Shown here piece by piece: positions 22,373 to 32,127 of a stretch of DNA of 64,000 nucleotides. The position numbers were made by a program, and so were the translations under genes. Under the pieces are notes generated by a model, which saw nothing but the letters and a program-made list of their open reading frames with translations, did no database searches and had not been told where the DNA came from. This stretch comes from Reticulitermes speratus (lineage: Eukaryota > Arthropoda > Insecta > Blattodea > Rhinotermitidae), in the NCBI GenBank assembly GCA_021186555.1, contig JAJKFL010000031.1:19498487-19562486 (forward strand), in the 5' to 3' direction. Each line of letters opens with the position of its first letter. Position 1 is the first letter of the stretch.

Positions 22373-23089
22373 CGGGGCCGGATTTAAGCATGTTGTGGCC
22401 CCTAAGCTGCAAAATTTGAGGCCTTTTTCCCTTTACTAAATTTTATGTTTAATAGTTTTTCATGCTTGTTGAAGGGTACATATAAAATGCTATATTACGT
22501 ACATTTTTATAAATTGTAGTTAAGATAATTTTCATGATTTACAATTAATTTAATTATTTTTAGTAAGGCGGCCTCACTGAAACCCCTTACAATGTGAGGC
22601 TCTGAGCTGTAACTTATCTATCTGGGTTTGCTGAGCTATAGGTATGGATTCGGGAAAATGGCTGCGACATTAATCGTTACGGTACATCGCAGTAGTGCCG
22701 TCGAGGGAAGGTGTAGTGTGCGAGACGGTCGATAGAGCCGTGGGAACGAACACTGGAGGGGAGAGGTGTACGATTAATCGCCGTTGGCGCCTTTGATGTA
22801 ATGGTGGGTGACAGTGAAACAATTGCTGCCACCCACTACATTTCTCGCGCGAACCAAAGCCGCACAAGTCAACAGAACATGGATTATGATCCATGAACAT
22901 ACACTTCTCGCGTGATGCGATCGCAGGTGTCGTACAACCGGTGAATGGAGACTAGCCACATCCCATACGTAAGCCTCTCAGGTTATGCGATAAATAGAGC
23001 AAGTTAAGAGACTTCCATGTGGGACACCTATAGCTTCGGCCTCACTGAAAATGTAGGGAAGAGGTGGCTTATACGTGAATCCGGCCCTG
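22373..23089. mobile_element. hAT-type non-autonomous element (CAGGGCCGG ends)
   Basis: The left end CGGGGCCGGATTTAAG and the right end GTGAATCCGGCCCTG (23075-23089) form an imperfect inverted repeat of about 13-15 bp. CAGGGCCGG is a common hAT-superfamily terminus. The 717-bp interior includes GCGGCCTCACTGAAA near 22567 and a similar GGCCTCACTGAAA near 23038. It has no transposase frame. I could not see the expected 8-bp target duplication, so the edges are uncertain. It lies about 480 bp before the AK3 start codon. Confidence 0.5.
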
Positions 23090-23092
23090 CCT

Positions 23093-23566
23093 GTGATACA
23101 TTTTGTAAGGTTCGAATGTGTGCACCGTGGTTATGAGTTACACGGCTATTGGGATTACGCACTTCCACTCCCTGACATATGTGCAATTTTCGTACGCGCG
23201 TTTTTTCAACTGCTGTGTTGAAATATATTTGTCCACACTGTGTCCTTGAGGGAGGAATTGGAGTTCAAGTGTACAACGTTCTGTGTAGTACAGGTCAGCT
23301 GTATCGGTCTGTTATGTAATTGGTTTCCACTTGATGCAACACGTGTCATTTACGTTCTCCCCTCCAATGTTTGTGTTTAATCGCTTAATATGCTTCGTCG
23401 AAGGGCGAAGAGGTCAGAGTTCGTAAGGTTTAAAGGAACAGTTATATTAATAGTTCTTTGAGAATGAGTCTTGTATGTTAGTGTGTGTGTGTTGCATCTG
23501 AACATGAAGGGGATTAAAGTAATTGCGTAGTGTTCGTTAATTGTGGCAAAATACAGTTATTTTGAA
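23093..23566 (+). promoter_or_regulatory. AK3 promoter / 5' UTR region
   Basis: CpG-containing sequence (for example CGTACGCGCG near 23192) sits directly upstream of the first AK3 exon. A small upstream ORF of 8 codons (ATG 23504, TAG ending 23530) would precede the start if transcription begins upstream of it. Confidence 0.4.
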
Positions 23567-26500
23567 ATGATGAAGGCATTTAGGTCCGTAATAATTGGTG
23601 CTCCAGCATCGGGGAAGGGGACAATTTCATCTAGAATAGTTAAATACTTCAACGTGAAGCACGTATCGAGTGGGGATATTCTCAGAAATCACATGTCAAT
23701 GAACACAGGTAAATATTAACAGGAATGTGTGTGTAAAAATGTATGTGGTCTGAGGAAGTTGCGAAAAGTCACAGTTGTAACCATATGTTTCTGTGTCAGA
23801 AAGTGTAATAAATTAAGAAATCGCATTATAGTTTTTATAGAATAATGGCAAGTGAGAACAAAATAAATTCCACTTTGCAGGAAGCAGTCTGTTGTACAAG
23901 TGAAAATCCATACATTTTCACAGGATTTTGTAACTTGGTATACTAATATGTCTTCTAAATCTTGATCTAAAGTTTTATTGGATTGGCAAAGTACAGAAAT
24001 CAGAAACAGATATAAATATTGATTACTGTGATTAATCTATTCAAGAAACTCCTACAATGGCCTTGTCTCCAAACTGACTGTAATTTAAATAGGTAAGTCA
24101 GAACTGATCTAAAATACACAAGGTGGTATATGAGGCAGTGATGTGTCTTCCTTTATGGTTAAACCTTTTATTTTAATAACAATGTGCTTTGTTGCTTTAA
24201 GTAACCTTTAGTGTCATAAGAGACCATATGCTTGGCTCTAAAACGTAATGGTGAATGGCCTAGCATGCCATATGGTGGTCTGTGTGTTCGCTGTGTAGTA
24301 ATTTAAACTCCCATGCTAAGCCAGAAAAACTCAGGCTGTCAAGAGATACAATTGAAATTATTAGTGATTGTTTATTACACAGAAAAAGTGGAAAATATTA
24401 AGACAAAATTGGCATTTAAATCCTTCTTCTAATTATTACACAAAAAAAGTGGAAAATATTAAGACAAAATTGGCATTTAAATCCTTCTTCTAAAGGGTAA
24501 TGTCACATTATGCAGTCGTGTGGTGAAATTAGTTTCACAGCAACACTATATTTCTGTTATGTATTTATGGTTCATTTAGTGGTGCAATATGTAGCTCAGG
24601 CTATATAGCATGAAATAGTAGGATGTGAAAGGAGCAGTTATGGCTTAATTTATTATCATACAATTTGTCTGGAAGGGCAGAGGAAAACCACACAAACCTC
24701 AGGGTAGCCAGTCTATAAGTCAAAATTTGAACTTGAAATCTTGGTGAATATGAAGCAGGAGTGCTGCTCAGACACAGCACTTGGTCATATTCATTTGCAA
24801 AATAAATTACGGCAGGTGCAAAGAGAAGTTATCCACGTGGAGGTTTATTTCCTACATAATAACACATGCTCATGCATACATACTCATCACACTAATGCAG
24901 CACTGATGGATGTGGACTGGATTCTTCTGGCTAAGGATATGTCCATTGGCAGGCTGTTATGAACATGGAAATGAATATTCAGGTTTTGAAATGGTGGGGA
25001 GTTTGACAAGCTACATGTATATCTATATGTGCATTAATTGTATCTAAGGCACATCCTAGTTATGTTTCCTATACATTTCCTCCCATTTTTGTTACAGATT
25101 TTGGTGTTAAAGTTAAGCAGTATGTGAATAAAGGCCATTTGGTTCCAGATGAACTTATGATTTCTCTTATGACAAGTGAGTTGCGTTTACTGGAAAATAA
25201 TAACTGGATTCTTGATGGTAAGTAGCATTAGTATAGTGCTTAACATTTTTTCACCCTTCTGTTCAACTGTAGAGGGCTTTGACCATTTGTTTGTTATTGC
25301 AATAATTATAATGCATTTTAGTCTACATATGACATCTGTTAAATGGCCTCACACATCACTACACTTGGACTATTTCACGTGATAGCAGGTACAGCAATGA
25401 TGGCCACTCTTCAAATTTGCATGAATAGGTATCCCATTACTTAGAAACCAAGAACCAGGACACTTATTACATTTAGGTGGCAGGAGGAGGTAGAAGACAA
25501 CATTTTTATCCTGTCATGCAATGAAAAAATCAGAGTAATTTATTAATCTTACTGCAGTGGCTTAACTCAGATAAAAAATTATGACATACAGATACAAAAA
25601 AGTGAAATAATAATAAGAATACTACTCAAACTCAGACTGTCGGTTCACATACTGATTTTTTTTTACATGTCTGTCGCTCATCCTTTGCAGTCTGAGTCTT
25701 GACCAATTTATACATATTGGTCTTCTGTTTCTATTCCTTGCTGTTAGTGATTGGTTAATGGCTGTCCTATTCCTGTAGATGTTTTCAATCACTGTGGAGA
25801 AGTCAGAATGTCCGCACGTGTTCTCAGAAATGTTGTATTTTTATGACTTGGAAAAACCCTGAGCCAAATTTGGCAGGACACAGGAACAGATCTCTTTAAA
25901 ACCTATAAAACCAGGACTGTCCTGGGGAAACTGTGATGAATGGGATCCCTAGCCATGAGTGGGGCTCCATGCATTTTTAATGCACTGCAGCTACTGTTAG
26001 GTTTTTAGTCCACAAGTTTAAAGAATGAACTGGAAATGGTTTGCAGTATTGGCTGTTGCAGTGTTCTGCAAATAAAAGGCATATTTTCTCTTGTGATCAG
26101 ACAGATGTTCAGAGAATGGTGTCAGAATGTGTCTTGCGTAGATAATGCGACAGTCATAGAGCATAGAGCTCAACCTAATGACATTATACTATTGTACCTT
26201 GTACTAGGTTGTTGTCAGTTTTAAGAACAGATTGAATATATTGTGCATATTATATAGTTTGGAAGATATTTGCCAGAAGATGGTATTAATACTGAAAAAT
26301 TAGCAAATTTGTAATGTGAAAAGTATTCACGAAGTGTGTTGGTGTATGTGACTGAAACATAGTAATAAGCTTGACAATCAGCGCAAGTGTCTGGAAAGAG
26401 ACTACACAGTGTACAGCAGAATGTCTATATGATGACATTCAGAAGAACAAAATTCTTTTGCTTGGTCATGTTGAAGTTTTGTCATATGAGGAAATACGTG

Positions 26501-29409
26501 GTTCCTGAATTTTAATTTATTGTTACTGATATCGATTTCAGTGATTTATGTACATATGTGTATACATGGCAACATGTTAAGTCGATCCCATGTGAATGTA
26601 GGATAGGATGTCCTCAGATTGTGGATGTGGAAGGTAGCTGTGAATAGACTGAGTAAGTAGTTTTGGACAGCTCACGAGGGTGGTTTTCCAGCTTGGGGGT
26701 TGAGAAAAGGGCAAACAATTTTAAATATGTCACACAAGATTATAACTATGTTATGTAAAATGTTTGTTGAGTCATGAACATCACCAGGTATTAAATGTCT
26801 TTAAAATTAAAAAAAAAAAAAAAATTGCATATTATATATTTTAAGAGATCATTTATATAGACATTCAGAATCATAGGCTGCATGGTACTGGTTTTTCTGA
26901 AGTCTGAACAGTTCACGTGTTAACTACACTGGAATCAATAATATGTTTGTGCACCATTCTTTACTGATTGGTACACAACATTTTTCACATTGAAGAATTT
27001 GTGTCATACGAGTAGAGCAGTGGGATAAATACTGACAGTTTCAGTAAAATATCCATAAGCTTGTCTGTTTGTGGTCTTTGTTAATGTGAGGTGTAGTCAG
27101 GATTAAATATTCTTAGTATTAGAAACAGTAGTGAAGGAAACGTTTGGTAACAGAAAATGCAGAAATTGACTGCACAATTGACAGATAATCACATTCTTTG
27201 TGAAGAAAATCCATCCAAGTCATAATTCATGAAAAACCAATGTTTTTTTGCATGATATGAAATATTTCAATTGTTGGGAGTCATATGGGTTGACTTAACA
27301 TCACCAAGAGTGTCCTAATCTATGAAAGCAGGAATAGATGCTAAGTTATTCTTTGTCAAGATGTGGCACTTGTTTACATGTCTGAACAGTAATTCAATCT
27401 GTGCATTCATAGGCTTCCCAAGAACCAAGGAACAAGCCAAAGAGTTATTTGCCAAAGAACCAATAGATGCAGCTCTTAACCTCATAGTACCCTTTGAAAT
27501 TATAGTTGAGAGAGTTAAAGGAAGATGGATCCATGAACCAAGTGGTCGGATATATAACACGGAATACAGTCCACCAAAGGTTATGGTAAGGTGCCTTGCA
27601 TTATTGGAAAGACTGTTTTAAGAAACTGAAAGTTAAGCTATTCTTTAGAATAATTACTTGTGCTAAGAGTAAATGATTCTGATGGTGGTGTGATACAGTA
27701 AACTTGATTATTATTGTAGCCATTGCATCTTGGATTTTCAAGCACACTGTTGTAGAAACTGGATCTGTTAGCTGATGACAGAAATAGATACTCTTTCAAG
27801 AACATTTGTGAAAACCCAGGGTGAGGGGCAGTGTCCAAAGTAATAATTGTGCTTATTGTATCACACAGCCATCAGAAATATTTTTTGTATTTTGTCTGGC
27901 TTTTTTCTTTGGTTTTTAAGCTCTTTTTTTATGCTGAGAGTGGCGGTGGAGAATGTCATTAGTAACACCTTTTGTGCTAAGTGCCTGTGTGTATGTACTC
28001 TTGAGATGGAGAGACTCTTTGACTGTTGAAAAACGAGTTATGCAGGTGTGTTACTGTGGTGCAGTTTCTACCACTGTTCATTAAAATTATGCTTTTTATA
28101 AGTTGTGATAAAAGAAATTTTCATAGCTCTTTGGAATATTACTCTCCATTTAAAGTTGCATGTCCCATCTTCACAGACTTGTTTCATCTTTTACCAAGTT
28201 GTCTCTAGTCTTGGCTACCTTTCAGTTAATACTGTATAATCAGTTTCAGTATACTGTCTCACCTTTACTCATTGTATTTTATTTGTCTGTTCACACATGC
28301 TGTGATATAACACCATCATATTTATGAAAAATAATTTGTAAAAGTAACTTAAATGCATTTATTTTATATTGCAGCTTGGAGTCAGTACATGTTTGCACTT
28401 TCAATTTTTTCAGCAGGGGCCAGTGGGAGAAAATTGCATCTGAGCTCATGATGGGAATGTGAGGGTCAATCAGTAAATAAATGTACAATGCATATATTTT
28501 GGGTTATTTATTTTAACCTGTAATAAGAACAGTTCAGATGTAATTGTACTGCTTGCTCATTACTTTTCCACATATGTAGTCCCAATCACAAGGCATTTAT
28601 CATATCGTGGGACAAGCTTTTGTATTCCTTGTTGATAGGAGTCCATGTCCTGTGTTGTCAGCCATTATATTGTAGGTAGGTGTCTTCAAATTTGTCACCC
28701 CAAAGATTTTGCTTGTGTGCTGGAAACGGACAGTAATTGATCAGAGATGAATTCCCCTGATATAGCCTAATCACATTCAGTGGAGAATTTTTAGTTATAT
28801 GCCAATTAAACGTATTATCTGACTTGCTTTCACAATTTCATTCACTTGGAAGCAACTAAATTTGATGGATGTGTTGTTAGCACTCTTTACATTCAAATGG
28901 TACTGGATTGGGTTTCTAGCTCAGAGATCGTCTGTCATGAGGAAGGTTTTTCTCAGTCCTTGAAGGCAGATGATAGGCTAATGCATTAGAATAGGTCAGC
29001 ATGATGTCCACATTTTCCAATTTGTAATTCACAATCATTCTCCCAGTTGATGCAGTATAACCTGTACAGTTTGAGACAGAATTATTACTAAACAAACCAA
29101 GACTTGGTGGTATGCACACACAATGCGTAGAGAAATTTAATTTAATATTCTTGTATTTCTTTCTTCTAGGGGAAAGATGATGTGACAGGGGAAGATTTAA
29201 TTCAACGACCTGATGACCAGCCAGAAGCTGTTAGGAAGAGACTTCAGATCTATTCAGACAGCATTAATCCAGTACTGGAATTCTACAGGAAGGAAGGAAT
29301 TTTGAAAGATTTCAGGGGGAAGACTTCGAATGAAATTTGGCCACATGTATACAGCTTTCTGAAAAATTACATGGTACCAAAAGCAGAGCTTCATGAACAA
29401 GTAAACTGA
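23567..29409 (+). CDS. AK3: AK3, mitochondrial GTP:AMP phosphotransferase (adenylate kinase 3)
   Basis: Four exons: 23567-23708, 25098-25217, 27413-27585, 29170-29409 (675 nt, 224 aa), with GT-AG introns and consistent phases. The P-loop GAPASGKGT is at residues 11-19. The AMP-binding part follows (SSGDILR, 34-40; [11 protein letters not shown]). Then come the DGFPRT box (87-92) and the LID region [13 protein letters not shown] (124-136), SPPKV and [22 protein letters not shown]3 transfers phosphate from GTP to AMP in the mitochondrial matrix. RWIHxxSGRxYN, the lack of LID zinc cysteines and the short N-terminus fit AK3 rather than AK2. Human AK3 has 227 aa, so the length is normal. There is no cleaved presequence, as in other AK3 proteins. 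MetMet opens the frame; either ATG could be used. The Gly usually found in the middle of the P-loop is Ala14 here. Confidence 0.94.
24372..24492. repeat. 61-bp tandem duplication (two copies)
   Basis: Two nearly identical units (24372-24432 and 24433-24492) share AAAGTGGAAAATATTAAGAC and TTGGCATTTAAATCCTTC. They lie in AK3 intron 1 and look like a recent local duplication. Confidence 0.92.
24655..24735 (-). mobile_element. SINE fragment (GAGGAAAACCAC family)
   Basis: GGCAGAGGAAAACCACACAA and ACCTCAGGGTAGCC match the pattern of the SINE at 62650-62785 (GAGGAAAACCACGAAAACC, AAGATAGCC). It is a short, decayed copy in AK3 intron 1. Confidence 0.5.
25218..27412. other. AK3 intron 2, no recognised element
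   Basis: About 2.2 kb of AT-rich intron. A poly(A) run lies near 26808-26824. I recognise no coding relic or named repeat. Confidence 0.45.
28450..28790 (-). mobile_element. Possible DNA-transposon relic in AK3 intron 3
   Basis: The + strand segments GGTCAATCAGTAAATAAATG, TCATATCGTGGGACAAGC and TTTGTCACCCCAAAGATTTT resemble decayed mariner-type elements read from the - strand. No inverted repeats or conserved catalytic motif can be seen, so this is a tentative call. Confidence 0.3.
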
Positions 29410-30554
29410 ATAAATGCTGATTATAAGAACTAATTAGTCAAGGATGGGTATATGTCAAATGCTAATTAGAATTCACTTGGAATTCAGAAGGTAATATGAG
29501 TGTCACAACAGAAGTTGTTTTAAAGGCTGTTCATTTTTATTTACTGTAGTTTAATTAAAACTGAAATGAAGAGAAGTGATAACAACAGAAGTTGTCATTA
29601 AGCATTTGTAGACACTATAAACACAAAATTTGTTGATGGGAGGTCATACATGCAAATGTAAGCTCTAATTTAATGAACTGTAGCCTAGGCTGTCATTTAT
29701 GGTAGCAGCTGCTTTGTTTTTGTTTTATAATATGCAAGAGTCTAGCATCAAGCAAACATGAATGCTGATACTGACAAAGGCTCAGTAAGGAATTTGCTGG
29801 CACAGGTGTGGTAGACAGTGGAAATTAATACTAGTGTGCATGTTGGCTCCATTGCTGTAATGCTTGGATTAGATAGGATGGTGGGGATTGAAACACATCA
29901 TAGCAGCTAGGAAAACTAGATTTCTTGTAATACAGTCTTCAAATACGTTTGAATAACAAGCAAGGCTTAAGAAATGTATCAAGTTATATTTTTTATAGGT
30001 CTCTGCTGATATACAAGAGCGATGAAGTGAAGTCTGTATATGTCGCATGAAGCATATCTAAATGTGAATTTTTTTATTATGCATTTTCTTGCTGCATTCA
30101 TGAGTCTTGATGATAGAGAGCTGACTGAAGTATAAATGTCTTCATTTCAACATAAGGGAATTTTGTATTGTGTATATTGTTTATGTAAGTAGGCAATGAA
30201 TAATACATTTTTCAGAAATGTGATTTGTTGGTACCAAAAATTGTTCATTAAAGAGTTACTGAAAATATTGTAGTGAAAGTTGGACTTTAATTTTTGTTCG
30301 TGAATAAAAGCTGTAGCAAACGGAGTAAGCTGATAGTGACTCAGCCCAGACCTGTAGCAAGGGTGTATGTAGTAAGCTTGCTAGGTTTTTGTCAGAAATA
30401 CAGAACCCTACCCAGGACTGCAGGCTGAGGAGGGCCAATTCAAAACATTGGGCATTCCTTTACTGTATCTGAAGGTGTGCTTTCCTGCTCTCTTTACTGT
30501 AGTCCTTGCCCTTTTAAGGGAAGAAGTAAAGTTGTCACTTTAAAAACACCACAA
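29410..30554. other. AK3 3' UTR and flank
   Basis: There is no coding signal. An AATAAA overlaps the AK3 stop codon region (29409-29414). A better placed AATAAA lies at 30303-30308, so the 3' UTR may run to about 30.3 kb. The real end cannot be read from sequence. Confidence 0.4.
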
Positions 30555-30785
30555 AGACAAACAGGGGGAGTGGAGGCATTGCTTGTCATTGTTAACTTTG
30601 GCATTAGATGGAAGCCCCCCAAGGAAAGAGACCTTGATACCCACTCATTAGGAGGCTGGATGATCCTAAGCCCTGGTCTGGACATTTTGGAGAGGAGAAA
30701 AATCTCTTGCCCCTAGCTAGATTGGAACCCCTGATCGTCCAGTCCATAGCGTAGTCACTATAACCTGTCTTGTGCTATGTCGCCT
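30555..30785 (-). mobile_element. tRNA-derived SINE, copy 3 (AK3-ATG4D intergenic)
   Basis: Left block GGGGGAGTGGAGGCATTG, middle CCCTGGTCTGGACATTTTGG and AGAAAAATCTCTTGCCCC, right block CCAGTCCATAGCGTAGTCAC. Read on the - strand, the right end gives a box A-like GTGACTACGCTATGGACTGG and a box B-like GGGGTTCCAATC. This is the clearest full-length copy of the family in the window. Confidence 0.8.
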
Positions 30786-30789
30786 ACTT

Positions 30790-31955
30790 TATCACAGCCT
30801 GATTGTGCACCTAGCCTAATTGGCACGGCATGGAAGTGTCCATTTATTGGTCTAGCGATGCGCAGCGCATACATCCTCATTTGCTTTTGTTAAGTGCTCT
30901 CAGGGTCCCACTCTAAAGATACTTGTAACGCAAAAAACAATCTCGTAGTAGAATTGTCCGTTCTTGGATGTGGCGCCGAGGTACTGTGTGACAGGCGCCC
31001 TGACACATCACAGTGGTCTAATCTTGAAGGGTCTTAACTTATGCCTTATCGTAGTTGTAGGAACCTTGCTATAGCTTACTGCTTTCTGAATTCGAGCTGC
31101 CTGTTTGGCAAGGCGATCAGCAAGTTCGTTACCATGTATTCCTGCATGAGCTTTCACCCATCCGAAGTCTATAGTCCAATTTCTGCTTTGTAATATTCTG
31201 ATTTTCTGTCTTATTTCTTCAATTAGATAGTTGTGGTTCTTTGAATTCTTTAGGCAATCCAGCGTAATCGTGCTGTCAGTATGTATTACTGCTGTTCTTT
31301 GTATATCTTGTAGTTCTTCCATTTTCTCAAGTGCCTTCATAATGGCGAGCTGCTCCGCTTGATTGTTAGAACATCCATTTCCCAGCTTGTATTGCATTGT
31401 ATTGCATACATAAAGGTAAAGCAACCCCATTACAGGCCTAGACAGGCCCTGAGGGGTCCAGGAGGTTGAGGCTCCCAGATTTGTAGACAATCGGCATATG
31501 AAGGTGGTAAGGTTGTCAGCCCTACGCACCGGTCGCCTTTACCCCCCAGGAAATATTCCTGGTACTCATTTCTGTATTGCATACATATATATTGTTAATG
31601 AACATTAATATTCCTGATACTACACCATCAGATTTGCTCCCGTCAGTAAACACTTCTACTGTGTATTCCTTGCTTTCGTTGCTTTCTCTTGGCATTACAA
31701 AATCTGCTGGATGCGGCCAATCCTTGTAATTTTGAGCAATGTCCACTGTCTTTTTGGCATCTTAAGTTTTTATGGTTTTGTATCCTGTTGCTATTTCATT
31801 TATCTTAATAATTATAGGTGTTAGACCTGTTGCAACACACAGAGCTTCATTAGACGTAGTTCTGTAAGCCTTAGCAATTTTTATGTTAATAAGTCGTTGC
31901 ATTTTTTTGTATTTCATGCAGTTTTTCCTTTTTAGTGCTTCTATCCATACTGGAG
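30790..31955 (-). mobile_element. R1-like LINE 3' end with reverse transcriptase tail and RNase H, 5'-truncated
   Basis: On the - strand, from the right, the frame reads SPVWIEALKRKN, KMQRLINIKIAKAYRTTSNE, EALCVATGLTPI (thumb and C-terminal part of the reverse transcriptase). Then comes an RNase H domain with all four acidic sites in their motifs: EVFTDGSK, NNQAEQLAIMKALE, VIHTDSTI and HGNELADRLAKQA. It stops at 31008, leaving a short 3' UTR. Two things break the frame: a stop around 31750 and the 160-bp SINE at 31413-31572. Similarity is lost at about 31955, only about 170 bp from the ATG4D start codon. The LINE is read away from ATG4D. Confidence 0.88.
31413..31572 (-). mobile_element. SINE insertion with 15-bp target-site duplications inside LINE RNase H frame
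   Basis: The direct repeat TGTATTGCATACATA is present at 31398-31412 and 31573-31587. The 160 bp between them hold AGGTAAAGCAACCCC, ACAGGCCTAGACAGGCCC, CCTACGCACCGGTCGCC and a CTGGTACTCATTTC right end. This is the same family as 59655-59830 and related to the copies at 30555 and 11975. Both sides are open RNase H coding sequence of the host LINE, meeting at ...IYVCNT and MQYKLGNG.... The insertion therefore came after the LINE and interrupted an otherwise intact frame. Confidence 0.9.
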
Positions 31956-32127
31956 ACGCTGTGGGTACCTCTGATAAATGAGCTGTGGTGGGTATTCCGT
32001 GGTTGGTAGTGTAGAGAGATGATCCGTGGTTGCGTTGTAGTACGTGGAGAAGAGGGCCGTGTGTTGAATGGTTGAACCTGTAGAAGTTAACTGTACTCTT
32101 TAAAATAATGGAATATTTGGAAAGAAA
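31956..32127 (+). promoter_or_regulatory. ATG4D proximal promoter / 5' UTR with overlapping 7-codon uORF
   Basis: About 170 bp lie between the truncated LINE and the ATG4D start. A uORF starts with ATG at 32108 and has 7 sense codons. Its TGA (32129-32131) overlaps the main ATG (32128-32130) as ATGA, an arrangement that could allow termination-reinitiation. There is no TATA box. Confidence 0.5.

Noticed and set aside
24372..24492. Start of a satellite array
   Set aside because: Only two units are present; a simple local duplication explains it.
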